This document shows positions 14,736 through 22,974 of a stretch of 22,974 nucleotides of DNA, in pieces; the first letter of the stretch is position 1; every line of letters starts with the position of its first letter. The stretch covers positions 1 through 22,974 of the IMG/VR virus record IMGVR_UViG_3300044627_005332; one strand, 5' to 3'. Source of the stretch: a virus. The translations under genes and the position numbers were made by a program. Below the pieces are notes generated by a model. The model made no database searches, was not told the origin of the DNA, and worked only from the letters and a program-made list of their open reading frames with translations.

Positions 14736-15749
14736 TTATGGCTGATAGGCTAATACAACTGGAATGTCTATCGTGTGGCCTATGTTTGCCCCATTTACTC
14801 TTATTGTTGTATTTATATATTTTGCAGCAACTGTTAAACCGCTTATCGGTAGGGAAGCATTAGTCTGACCATATCTATCAAAGTAATAAGCTGGGTTTGC
14901 AGCTAAGAAATCTGATATTCTCAAACTGAAAGATAAGTCTCTTCCTACTTGAGAAATATATGTAGCATTTAAAGAAGTAGCTGGCTTAGAGACCGTAGCT
15001 CCATTGTTAAAGACGTTTACTACTTTGAAAAAATTAGGATTATTTGTAGTATCGACTGAATATAAATTATAAGCTTGGTTTCTATCAAATGCGGTTGAGG
15101 TTACAATTGGCGAAGAAGAAAAAACTCCGTTTGAATCTATTACTTCTACAAATAATCTATTAGCATAAATATCAAATTCGTTCTCTTCTAAGTCTGCCAA
15201 TTCCTTTTGAACTAATGTATCTAGCGAGTCAAACCCCTGAGAGACTCTAATGTTTCTTGATACGGCTCTCGTTCCTCCGGCAGCGGCTCCAGTGCCTGTA
15301 GAAATGTTTCTTCTACCATCTATTAGACCTTTTATAGTCGTAATTCCATTTCCAACATTTGAGATGGCTGTGTCATTTACCAGTACAACGAAAGCATTTA
15401 GATTATCATTTAGTTGAGATTTGGTTACAGAATCTATAAAATCACTTTGATTTAGCTTTAATGTTGGAAGATAGAGTAGGTTTGGATTTGCGTATGTTTT
15501 TAACTTATATTGTAATCCAGTATTTGAATTTGTTGTCGGTTCCAAAATAGGAGTTATACTTATATATAAATCATAATAAGCAGATCCGCTAACGTTTCCT
15601 AAATCAAATAATCTATAATCAATCTCCTCATCGGCAACTGCAAATTTTGCAACTCTAAAAGAACCATTTCCTTGCGCTAATCTTCTGCGCCCAAGTTCTG
15701 TTAAAACTGCGTCTAATATAATGTCGCCAGAATTATCTAAAAATGCCAT
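14736..15749 (-). CDS. Virion structural protein, 337 aa, with VLT-x-x-GR N-terminal motif
   Basis: The N-terminus reads DIILDAVLTELGRRRLAQG followed by FRVAKFAVADEEIDYRLFD, a motif that recurs at the start of the 275-aa protein upstream. From memory this signature is frequent in structural proteins of uncultured aquatic phages; its function is not established. The rest is beta-rich with many Asn, Thr and Ser and no membrane segment. The gene has a 73-nt leader region, the longest between structural genes, with a CTATTTA promoter candidate 28 nt upstream of the ATG and GGAG as ribosome binding site. It may therefore begin a transcription unit with the 333- and 432-aa genes. Confidence 0.8.
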   Translation of the reverse strand: MAFLDNSGDIILDAVLTELGRRRLAQGNGSFRVAKFAVADEEIDYRLFDLGNVSGSAYYDLYISITPILEPTTNSNTGLQYKLKTYANPNLLYLPTLKLNQSDFIDSVTKSQLNDNLNAFVVLVNDTAISNVGNGITTIKGLIDGRRNISTGTGAAAGGTRAVSRNIRVSQGFDSLDTLVQKELADLEENEFDIYANRLFVEVIDSNGVFSSSPIVTSTAFDRNQAYNLYSVDTTNNPNFFKVVNVFNNGATVSKPATSLNATYISQVGRDLSFSLRISDFLAANPAYYFDRYGQTNASLPISGLTVAAKYINTTIRVNGANIGHTIDIPVVLAYQP

Positions 15750-15770
15750 TTTTTAACTCCTTATCTTTAT

Positions 15771-15777
15771 TAAATAG
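15771..15777 (-). promoter_or_regulatory. Candidate promoter P3 (CTATTTA)
   Basis: CTATTTAATAAAG reads on the minus strand, 28 nt before the 337-aa gene start and just upstream of its GGAG. It shares the core with P1 and P2 and lies in one of the few gaps in the structural block long enough to hold a promoter. No -35 element was identified. Confidence 0.4.
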
Positions 15778-15792
15778 TCTATCAATTTATTT

Positions 15793-15820
15793 TTTACTTA
15801 AGTAAACATTCTTTGTTTAC
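15793..15820 (-). other. Overlapping palindrome and hairpin in an intergenic gap
   Basis: A perfect 14-bp palindrome TTTACTTAAGTAAA (15793-15806) overlaps a 7-bp stem GTAAACA/TGTTTAC with a 5-nt loop (15802-15820). The GTAAA arm is shared, so the two structures exclude each other. On the minus strand neither is followed by a U-tract, so it is not a standard terminator. It begins 2 nt past the 1013-aa stop codon and may stabilise or process the mRNA end. Confidence 0.5.
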
Positions 15821-15822
15821 CT

Positions 15823-18800
15823 TTATCTTGTTCTCTTGCTCATCCACGCTCTAGACCGCGAAGCACGAAGACGCGATTTACGCTTAGAAACTTTTTTGCT
15901 TCTAGAACTTGTTGGCGGGGTTACCACAATAACTTGAAATTCAGAGCTGGTTAAATATATTTCTTCTGCTGGTTGAAATAGATCTTTATTTTTGTAAATT
16001 ACTAATTTATATTTTTTATTTGTTGTAGATATTGTAGATGAATCCTTATCTACTTTAAGATCTATATTGTAAGACAATAATATTTGATTTTTTGGATTAT
16101 CTACTCGTATCACTCCAAAAGTTTTAGAAAAATCATTTGTTGGTTTAGAGTTATCAATTCCTAAAATTCGCCAACTAATTTTCTTTATCCTATTGGCCGG
16201 ATAATTATTAATTTTTAAACTAAAAGTAATAGTATCACCTTTATTTAACGTACTAGATGGACTGGTTTTTACAAGTTCATAAGTAACGTCTTGTAAGTTA
16301 TTTGTTTCAAATTCTAAATCGTTATAAGGATTAGACCCTGCTGAATCAGTAAATTTTTGCTGAAATGTAATCTTATTGTAGAGATTAATATCACTATACT
16401 CGCTAGGATAATAATATATTTTATTCGTTGATTCTTCTGTATCAATAAAATTAATTAATTCTTTTCTTGTTAAGGAATTAAAGCCATTAATAATTACCTG
16501 CCAAGACTGAAAAAAATCATTCAATTTAGGATTGTTAGGATCGTTAAAATACAAAGACGCTTTTACTTTCGAAAGATCATAATAAATTAAATTATTTATC
16601 TGATTATCACGATAATTAGGTATTTTATACTGTGCAGTTTTTGAAAAAAAATTTAATAAATTTTCTTGATTTTTTCTTGGATAATCAAAAGTCAATTTTA
16701 CTTCAGGCTTGGAAAAAGAATTTGCTTCATAAAACTTATTCTCTCCCACTACAAGCTCCAATTCTTCATATGTTAGCTTTTTGCTATCCGTGCCAAGACT
16801 CAAATAATCAATTAAGAAATGGCGAACATTTATATCTAATTTTCTTTTTGTTTTTGGAGAAGTAATTCTTAATTTTATTGTTTGCCCGGTTGCGTAATCA
16901 CTTGAAGCAACTAGCTTAGAAGTATTAGACCAAAATTTAATAAGTTTAGAATTTTCATTAATTAGTTTGGCTAAACCTTGAATTTCTTTACTAGGAGTTA
17001 TCTTTAAAGCATATTTATTATTTACAACATCTTTTAAACCTTTTAGATCTTGGCTTGCTTTTTGAACATCTGATGGAGATATCTTCAGTTTTTTTAAGAA
17101 AGATGTCTTATACTTTATAGCTTGTTTATCCTCTGGTATAAAGAAACTATAATCCAAATAGGTTGAATTATCTGTCGATATCATTTCTAATTCTAGAACT
17201 TTTGTTGGAGAAGAAAAATGCTGAACAAATTCTTTTTTGTCTTCCGGTATTGTTTTTACCTTAATTTTTTGAATTTTTAAATCAGAAAATTCCTCATATA
17301 CATCATATTCTCTTTGAGATAAAAAGCAGTAATAATATTTTTTATTTACTTCTATATTGTCTTCTAATACAACACTTTCATTTATGGTAATATTTTGACT
17401 ATTTTTTGGTAATTCAAGAATCTTGTATAATTTTTCTTTCTGTACTATATCATCATAATTTAAAGGCTTTTCTTGATCTCTATATACATATACTTTTTGT
17501 AAAGTTAGATCGTTTGAATGTATAATTTGCTCTGGAGATAAAGTTTTGGTCAGAATTGCTCCATTTGTGATCTTGCCATCATTGCTTTTAAATTCAGATT
17601 TAGGATTTATTTTCTTAAAAGTTTCAAAACACATTTCATTTAAAGTTATCATAAGTTCTTTAAATTCTGTTCTTGAATACAAGCCGTTAAGATTAGAGTT
17701 ATTCTCCTCAAAATAATCAAGCATTTTATCGCAAATGTTCCCTACTTCAGTTGGATCAACTAAATTTAATAAATTGATTAATAACTCTTTTAGATATAAA
17801 GGATATTTTTTAATCAAGTTTTTTAATCCAATGCTCTTTGTTGAGTATAAATTTTCAAGATTTGAAGCAGACACTGAATCAGAATAAAATATATCATCTT
17901 CTTTGGCATTAGTTGCAAAAAATTTATATTCTATTGATACCGCTCTTAAAATATAATGAGCTACATTAAAATATAATACAGCTGGCTTTAAAAGGTTATT
18001 TATAATTGTATCAAGAGAAGTATTTGATAAAGAAGTTAAATTAAAAATAAAATAATTTTTTGGAGGATCAAAATCGCTTATCTTTTCTTGCTCCATTCTT
18101 AGGCAAGATAAAAGCTCTTCATTGTTTCTCTTTAAAACAATTTGTTGTGGAGGTTGAACATTAGAGTTGTAAGATGTTCTAGTAGCTTTTAGTTTTATTA
18201 CCGCTTTATTTTTTACTTTTTGCCTACTATTCACCAAAACATCTAAATAATTTGGAGCTTCTCCTTCTCCTTTACTATAATAATCTTTTCCATCTTTATC
18301 TACTAAAATACTTCCTTTTTTAGAATATTCTAAATTAGGTTCATTTTTTAGCTGTAGCTGGTAGTATCCTTCTTTAAAATATTTGTATAGTGTATTATAG
18401 AAAACACCTTCGGCGTTTAGTTTAAAATCGTTTGTTTGGCTTATAGTTCCATTATTTATAAAAGAATTAAAAAAATTCCAGTTTTTTGGATTATCTAACG
18501 ATTTATCGTTTTTTATACTATCAAGAATAACGGAAAGGCCAAATAATTCCCCAGTTGTAAAATACTTTAAAGGGAGCTTTATTTGTTCAAAATTTACATC
18601 CATATTTTTTATTTCAGATAAATCATCAAAACAAGAAAATCTTAAAAAGAAATAAGGAATTAAATCTTTATAGTATGTAGGCTGTTCTCCTAATTTATCT
18701 TTTGCATAATATTCAAATCCTAAATCTGAATTTAGTGTAACACTTTGAAGTAGTTCATACGGATTCTGAGGATTTTCAGTAGTACCTTGATACTTCTCCC

Positions 18801-18864
18801 ATTTGCCCGGAGCATAAGCCGTGTAGACTATTGAATTTTTAAAATTATTTACGTCAAAAGCCAT
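15823..18864 (-). CDS. Large virion structural protein, 1013 aa, with basic C-terminal tail
   Basis: No family is recognised for most of this protein. It starts MAFDVNNFKNSIVYTAYAPG and is rich in Asn, Lys, Tyr and Phe with mixed alpha/beta character. A VDKDGKDY loop (188-195), resembling a DxDGxD metal loop, also occurs in the 275-aa protein. Residues about 861-980 look like an immunoglobulin-like or Calx-beta-like domain: TYELVKTSPSSTLNKGDTIT, then INNYPANRIKKISWRI, DFSKTF and a KYKLVIYKN strand. The final 29 residues are extremely basic (13 Arg/Lys, including SKKVSKRKSRLRASRSR), encoded by noticeably more G+C-rich DNA. The gene starts 2 nt after the 405-aa stop, with GGAG inside the preceding gene. 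Size and neighbours suggest a tail, baseplate or other major virion component. Confidence 0.78.
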   Translation of the reverse strand: MAFDVNNFKNSIVYTAYAPGKWEKYQGTTENPQNPYELLQSVTLNSDLGFEYYAKDKLGEQPTYYKDLIPYFFLRFSCFDDLSEIKNMDVNFEQIKLPLKYFTTGELFGLSVILDSIKNDKSLDNPKNWNFFNSFINNGTISQTNDFKLNAEGVFYNTLYKYFKEGYYQLQLKNEPNLEYSKKGSILVDKDGKDYYSKGEGEAPNYLDVLVNSRQKVKNKAVIKLKATRTSYNSNVQPPQQIVLKRNNEELLSCLRMEQEKISDFDPPKNYFIFNLTSLSNTSLDTIINNLLKPAVLYFNVAHYILRAVSIEYKFFATNAKEDDIFYSDSVSASNLENLYSTKSIGLKNLIKKYPLYLKELLINLLNLVDPTEVGNICDKMLDYFEENNSNLNGLYSRTEFKELMITLNEMCFETFKKINPKSEFKSNDGKITNGAILTKTLSPEQIIHSNDLTLQKVYVYRDQEKPLNYDDIVQKEKLYKILELPKNSQNITINESVVLEDNIEVNKKYYYCFLSQREYDVYEEFSDLKIQKIKVKTIPEDKKEFVQHFSSPTKVLELEMISTDNSTYLDYSFFIPEDKQAIKYKTSFLKKLKISPSDVQKASQDLKGLKDVVNNKYALKITPSKEIQGLAKLINENSKLIKFWSNTSKLVASSDYATGQTIKLRITSPKTKRKLDINVRHFLIDYLSLGTDSKKLTYEELELVVGENKFYEANSFSKPEVKLTFDYPRKNQENLLNFFSKTAQYKIPNYRDNQINNLIYYDLSKVKASLYFNDPNNPKLNDFFQSWQVIINGFNSLTRKELINFIDTEESTNKIYYYPSEYSDINLYNKITFQQKFTDSAGSNPYNDLEFETNNLQDVTYELVKTSPSSTLNKGDTITFSLKINNYPANRIKKISWRILGIDNSKPTNDFSKTFGVIRVDNPKNQILLSYNIDLKVDKDSSTISTTNKKYKLVIYKNKDLFQPAEEIYLTSSEFQVIVVTPPTSSRSKKVSKRKSRLRASRSRAWMSKRTR

Positions 18865-18866
18865 TT

Positions 18867-20084
18867 CTACACTCCAACTATAAAATATTCGTATGCTAAT
18901 TTATCATAATATTTTTTATTCTTTAAATTTATTCTACACATAACTGCTGTTTGATTTAAAAGCTGCGGCAGATTGTTGCTGTTTACCTCTTCCCATGTTT
19001 CAAATAATGAATTTTTTTCTACAGATGATAAATATTCTAATTTAAATTTCATTACGTGTCTAAAAAAATAATTTGGGTAAAGAAAAGGGTCTGACAGAAA
19101 TAAGTTATATCTTTGTTTTTCTATTTGAGTTGTTGGCTTAAAAATTTGATCTGTGTTTAAGATAAACATTAGAAACAAATTAGCGCTATTATTTAATGAA
19201 CTCGTCTTAAGACTAACATCTTCTAGTTTAAATATATTATCTTCAGAAAAGGTACTGGCATTTACAACATTTGTTCTTGTTTCTCTTGGAGAAGTGGGAG
19301 AATCTATTTTCTCTTCTCTAATGTCATAGATTCCTTTTGTAAATAGAAATCTTCTATAATCATAATCATTTCTTACATTTACTAGTTTAGTATAAAAATC
19401 AACTAAAGAATCAACATTTTCATAAGGTATAGATGTAGAAGAATTGTTTATAATCATTGATGAGAAGTTGGTAAATCCATCTTCTTGAACTGAATAATTT
19501 TGTATTAAACTATTCGATTGTACTGGGCTGCCAGCAAAATTAACTCTTTCTTTTACGTCTATAAATTTTGTAACATCTATATCCCTTGTCTCAAAAGTGA
19601 TCGTAGTTCTTTGAGTATTATTGTATTTAAGTAATGATTCTTCATGTTCTACGACTTGATTAAATAAAGTTTGGACATCTTCCTTTGGCCCGAAAGAGTT
19701 TCTAAAATTTTCATTTTTTAACTTTTCTTTTAAATGAGAATACAAATTCAATCTAAACGAATGTTGAAATAATATTTTTATTGGGTATGTTAGTCTTCTG
19801 TTAAATTCTATTACATACGTAGAAATTCTTCTGTTAGCGAATAAAGATACGTTTCTTATGGTGCAATAATCTTCTGCCTTGTATACTATTTTCTCTGAGT
19901 CTTGGAGAAGTATTCTTGTATACACAGAGTCGCGAATTATACGTCCTAGCTCTTCATCATTAAAATATTTAGATAAACTATTAGCATCTTTTATTGCTTC
20001 AAATTCATTTGCGTTTAGAATTACATAAGGGTTGCCCCTCGCGTTAATTGACATATGTAATTCTGATAAGTAATTTTTTTTCAT
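18867..20084 (-). CDS. Putative virion protein, 405 aa, unknown family
   Basis: I do not recognise this protein. It begins MKKNYLSELHMSINARGNPY, is rich in Asn, Phe, Tyr and Leu, and has an even mix of predicted helices (such as HLKEKLKNENF and a YDKLAYEY end) and strands (TTITFETRDIDVTKFIDV). No signal peptide, membrane helix or catalytic motif is visible. It lies 2 nt from both neighbours, so it is part of a coupled run of structural genes. A virion or tail-assembly role is inferred from position only. The in-frame Met at residue 11 is an alternative start. Confidence 0.7.
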   Translation of the reverse strand: MKKNYLSELHMSINARGNPYVILNANEFEAIKDANSLSKYFNDEELGRIIRDSVYTRILLQDSEKIVYKAEDYCTIRNVSLFANRRISTYVIEFNRRLTYPIKILFQHSFRLNLYSHLKEKLKNENFRNSFGPKEDVQTLFNQVVEHEESLLKYNNTQRTTITFETRDIDVTKFIDVKERVNFAGSPVQSNSLIQNYSVQEDGFTNFSSMIINNSSTSIPYENVDSLVDFYTKLVNVRNDYDYRRFLFTKGIYDIREEKIDSPTSPRETRTNVVNASTFSEDNIFKLEDVSLKTSSLNNSANLFLMFILNTDQIFKPTTQIEKQRYNLFLSDPFLYPNYFFRHVMKFKLEYLSSVEKNSLFETWEEVNSNNLPQLLNQTAVMCRINLKNKKYYDKLAYEYFIVGV

Positions 20085-20086
20085 TA

Positions 20087-20914
20087 TTAATCACACGTCG
20101 ATTGTTGTTCTTTCCCGCCAGAGCCATAGATATCTTCGGTTTTATTTTCTTGGTTAAATGAAACATCATTATCAAATGATACATTTAAATATTGCTCAAT
20201 TGAAAATTTATTCCTATCCTGGTTTTGAAAAGATAAATTTTCTAGCTGCCCCTCGGATCGGTTTTCAATAAATACTTCTAATTCAAAATTTGCCTGTTCG
20301 TTTTCTTCGAAAGAATTTATTTCATCAACTTCCAAAATAATATCTTTTTCTTCTATTATAAACGTTTTCATATAATCTTTTCCGTCCTTATCGACAAAAA
20401 ATAAAGATTCAATTTTTTTATAATAGTAATTTATGTCTATTTGAGGTATTCTATCCTCTAATCCAGAATTTTCTATTATATTCGTAAAAGAATCAGCCGT
20501 ATATCTAACTTGATAATAATTCGGTGTAACAAGATCTGTTGTAAGTGAGCCTGTTATAAAGTTTTGAAAATTCGGAGCATCTACAAACTTTATATTCCAC
20601 GCCGGAGCATATTGATTAATATTAATCTTGTCTCCAATCTCATTAGATAAAATATGCTTTCTTATTACGGCACCAGTTTTTCCATCTCTATAAAAATCAC
20701 TTCCTGAATAATAAGATGGAGCCTTTAATCTTGGCGTATCTTTAATTCTTTGTGTAATGTTATTCTGCTGTTCACCTGTATTATTTTCATAAGAAATATC
20801 TATGTCATGAAATGTATAATATGCTGGCTTAAAAATCCCCTTTGATAAAAGTTCTCTTCCTTTTGGAGTTAATACAATGTCTATTACTTCTTCGTTACTA
20901 TTAAAGAATTCCAT
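20087..20914 (-). CDS. Virion structural protein, 275 aa, VLT-x-x-GR N-terminal motif
   Basis: The N-terminus EVIDIVLTPKGRELLSKG followed by FKPAYYTFHDIDISYE matches the layout of the 337-aa protein (VLTELGRRRLAQG ... FAVADEEIDY), indicating a shared N-terminal domain. The remainder is acidic and strand-rich, with a VDKDGKDY loop at 174-181 and an acidic EVDEINSFEENEQANFE stretch (195-211), ending in a Gln/Ser-rich tail. No enzymatic motif is seen. GGAGAA precedes the ATG, and the gene follows the giant structural gene by 14 nt. The shared motif suggests that both proteins dock to a common virion partner; this is inference. Confidence 0.78.
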   Translation of the reverse strand: MEFFNSNEEVIDIVLTPKGRELLSKGIFKPAYYTFHDIDISYENNTGEQQNNITQRIKDTPRLKAPSYYSGSDFYRDGKTGAVIRKHILSNEIGDKININQYAPAWNIKFVDAPNFQNFITGSLTTDLVTPNYYQVRYTADSFTNIIENSGLEDRIPQIDINYYYKKIESLFFVDKDGKDYMKTFIIEEKDIILEVDEINSFEENEQANFELEVFIENRSEGQLENLSFQNQDRNKFSIEQYLNVSFDNDVSFNQENKTEDIYGSGGKEQQSTCD

Positions 20915-20928
20915 TTTATTTCTCCAGA

Positions 20929-22974
20929 TTATTTAGCCGTGCTTAATTTATTATATTCTAGTTCAACATCAAGCTTTGCCATGTTAGCAACTTCGTAGTA
21001 GCCATGAGGCCAATTTAGGGTTAAACTATAATCTTCTTTCTCAGACAAACCTAAAGTTCTATCAATTATGTTTTGATAATTCTTTTCTGCTCTTCTGTAT
21101 ACTTTAAATACCTTAAATCTTAAATTTTTTGGCAATGTTCCGCCAAATTTTGTTAAATCATCATAAGAAAATAAAGGATTTCCCTCTAAGTCAAATTCAA
21201 TTGTTTTGTTATCTATTTCCATTTTAGAAGCTACTTCCGGTATTAATCCTTGCCAGAATCTTAACATATCATTTTTTGTTAATACTGTTTTGTATTCTTC
21301 GAAGAACATTAAGAAAGGAGAAGCAACTTTGCCATAATCTTTTCTGGTAAGTGAAGAATTGGATTTTCTTCTTACTCTCATATAATCCAAAAGAGGTGGA
21401 AGGACATATTTTTTACTAAATTCATCCACTTTCTTTATGTATTCACTGTTTTGATAATTTTTTTCAAATTTATCCAAGTTTAATTCAAGTAATTTTTCTT
21501 CTTGATTATTTTCTAGATAAACTGGAATTATGACGACTGCATCAGATAAAGTTAATGAAGATTCTACATCGCCAACTTTAATATTTTGTTTTAAATCAAA
21601 TCCAACAATTTGTGCTAAAGATCCAGTCTGTTCATTTGAGTTATCCTGAATTGAGAAAAATAAACCCTGATCTTCGCTAGTTAATGACCCAAGCTGGTGC
21701 ATGATTCCTCTTGCGGCATGACCTGGGCTTAAGCCAGTATCATATGAAGTAGATCCGCTTGTTTTTCCTCTTGATCCAGAAAAGTTTAGATTAGGAGTTG
21801 GGCAAGTCCATTTTACATATGGAGTCCATGTTTCATCAGGATCAGAAAATCCGAATATATCAACACAATCTCCTAAATTAACTGCCCTATCAGCGATTGT
21901 TGACGAAGTAATAAATGAGCTTTCAAAAGAAACTGAAGTATGTTTCTTGATTTCATTAAATGAGATTTGAGCACCTTTACCAGCTACTATTTGAACACCA
22001 GAAGAAGCGGTTATTTCATATGGCTTAAAAACTAAATTTGCTATTGCAAATGAACCGTTTTTCCAAGAAGAAGATGGTGCAAGATTGACATCGGAATTAA
22101 AATTTGAACCAGTAATTGTTGCTAGCGTTGCATCTCCACTCGTCGTGAACCAAGGAGGATTGTGGAATATGTATGGCCTGTGTCCAAAGCTTTCTAATGA
22201 TGAATATGTCGTAAAGTTTGGAGTTTTTGTTATAACAATCCTCATTGAATAATCTTTATTTAAATCTGGGAAATACCAAGAATTTTGTGGTTTTGATTTT
22301 AGTTTTGGTAAAGATTTATCTTTTAAGAAAGTATTAACAACTTCTGCAAAGAAATTATTTGCAGCCTGCTTGTAAGGTTTATCATTAATAAATTGACTTT
22401 GCATTGTAAATGAAGCGCTAACAGGAGTATTAATATCTGGATCTGCTTCATAATATGTTATGCCATTTATTTTTGATGGATCAAGAATGGCATCCCAAGG
22501 AACTTTATAATATGCTCCTGTTAGGCTTCCAGTTAAAGAAACAACATCGTTTCCAAGGCTCGCTGTTACAATATTGTATGGTAAGCCAACTCCAGCCTTT
22601 ATAGAATTAAACATAATTCCTGGATAAAGGAAAGGAACGTATTTCGCTTTATCCTGACTTGTATTTATGCTTGAGCTAAATGCTAATGAATCTACACCTT
22701 CACCACCACGATCATAGTAAGATCTATAAATCTTTGCTATAGTATAAGTTATGTAAGGAATTGGATAGAATTGTAATGTAGGGTAAAATTTCTTAATTAC
22801 ATTTAAATTAAGCTTTATTTTAGATATTCTTAAATCTTTATTTTTATTAAACTCAGGTAATAAGTCTATAAAGTCAGAATAAAGTTTGCTTTCTAGTTCA
22901 TATTGCGGAATAAATTGTGGTTCCCAAGCAACTATTTTTGAAGGTTGACCAGTTATATTGCCAGCTAAAATCTC
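20929..22974 (-). CDS. Giant virion structural protein, 5' end cut by window edge
   Basis: The frame ending at TAA 20929 stays open to the right edge of the window: 681 codons are visible and the true start lies outside. The Met at 22614 is internal, because the codons before it read KYVPFLYPGI and run without a stop to 22974. The visible part is beta-rich in the first two thirds (DCVDIFGFSDPDETW, LSPGHAARGIMHQLG), then a helical, charged region (KKVDEFSKKYVLPPLLDYMR, MLRFWQGLIPEVASKM) and ends with NWPHGYYEVANMAKLDVELE. The YPGIMFNSIKAG and WPHGYYEVANMAKLD motifs recall, from memory, very large unannotated virion proteins of aquatic phages. It heads the visible structural run. Confidence 0.85.
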   Translation of the reverse strand, partial: EILAGNITGQPSKIVAWEPQFIPQYELESKLYSDFIDLLPEFNKNKDLRISKIKLNLNVIKKFYPTLQFYPIPYITYTIAKIYRSYYDRGGEGVDSLAFSSSINTSQDKAKYVPFLYPGIMFNSIKAGVGLPYNIVTASLGNDVVSLTGSLTGAYYKVPWDAILDPSKINGITYYEADPDINTPVSASFTMQSQFINDKPYKQAANNFFAEVVNTFLKDKSLPKLKSKPQNSWYFPDLNKDYSMRIVITKTPNFTTYSSLESFGHRPYIFHNPPWFTTSGDATLATITGSNFNSDVNLAPSSSWKNGSFAIANLVFKPYEITASSGVQIVAGKGAQISFNEIKKHTSVSFESSFITSSTIADRAVNLGDCVDIFGFSDPDETWTPYVKWTCPTPNLNFSGSRGKTSGSTSYDTGLSPGHAARGIMHQLGSLTSEDQGLFFSIQDNSNEQTGSLAQIVGFDLKQNIKVGDVESSLTLSDAVVIIPVYLENNQEEKLLELNLDKFEKNYQNSEYIKKVDEFSKKYVLPPLLDYMRVRRKSNSSLTRKDYGKVASPFLMFFEEYKTVLTKNDMLRFWQGLIPEVASKMEIDNKTIEFDLEGNPLFSYDDLTKFGGTLPKNLRFKVFKVYRRAEKNYQNIIDRTLGLSEKEDYSLTLNWPHGYYEVANMAKLDVELEYNKLSTAK

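Noticed and set aside
1-22974. tRNA genes, integrase, attachment sites or insertion sequences
   Set aside because: The few intergenic gaps are all under 100 nt, none shows a cloverleaf, and no recombinase or transposase motif was seen in any supported frame.

Overview
The window is roughly 70% A+T by eye and almost fully coding, and every gene lies on the minus strand, so transcription runs right to left. A T4-type portal protein and large terminase, a phage primase, a RuvC-type resolvase and a string of large beta-rich structural proteins mark it as part of a tailed phage genome, most likely a T4-like myovirus. Several structural proteins resemble, from memory, families seen in uncultured marine or freshwater phages. 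The host cannot be named. Strong AGGAGG ribosome binding sites suggest a bacterium with a normal anti-Shine-Dalgarno sequence. Both window edges cut through genes.

Layout in the direction of transcription. (1) 22974-12422 is a structural block of seven tightly packed genes: a 5'-truncated giant virion protein (stop at 20929), then products of 275, 405, 1013, 337, 333 and 432 aa. Two share an N-terminal motif (275 and 337 aa) and two are tandem paralogues (333 and 432 aa). (2) 12382-7834 is a compact DNA-processing operon: a RuvC-like resolvase, a DnaG/gp61-like primase, and one polypeptide joining an Mre11/gp47-type nuclease to a Rad50/gp46-type SMC ATPase. (3) 7833-7504 is a regulatory island that standard gene calling would miss. 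It holds a 17-aa lysine-rich micropeptide with a near-perfect Shine-Dalgarno sequence, a strong intrinsic terminator, and a 49-aa basic Gly/Pro/Lys-rich peptide. The same CTATTTAT motif lies exactly 33 nt upstream of both start codons. (4) 7495-1 is the packaging and head block: a zinc-ribbon protein, an unknown 196-aa protein, large terminase, portal, two unknown proteins (272 and 203 aa) and a 3'-truncated beta-rich structural protein.

Together these genes cover DNA packaging (terminase and portal), recombination-dependent replication and resolution of branched DNA before packaging (Mre11-Rad50, primase, resolvase), and virion surface or tail components. The most unusual features are the fused Mre11-Rad50 protein and the micropeptide/terminator/promoter island. 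No tRNA, CRISPR array, insertion sequence or integrase was seen, and no gene-free stretch exceeds 100 bases.
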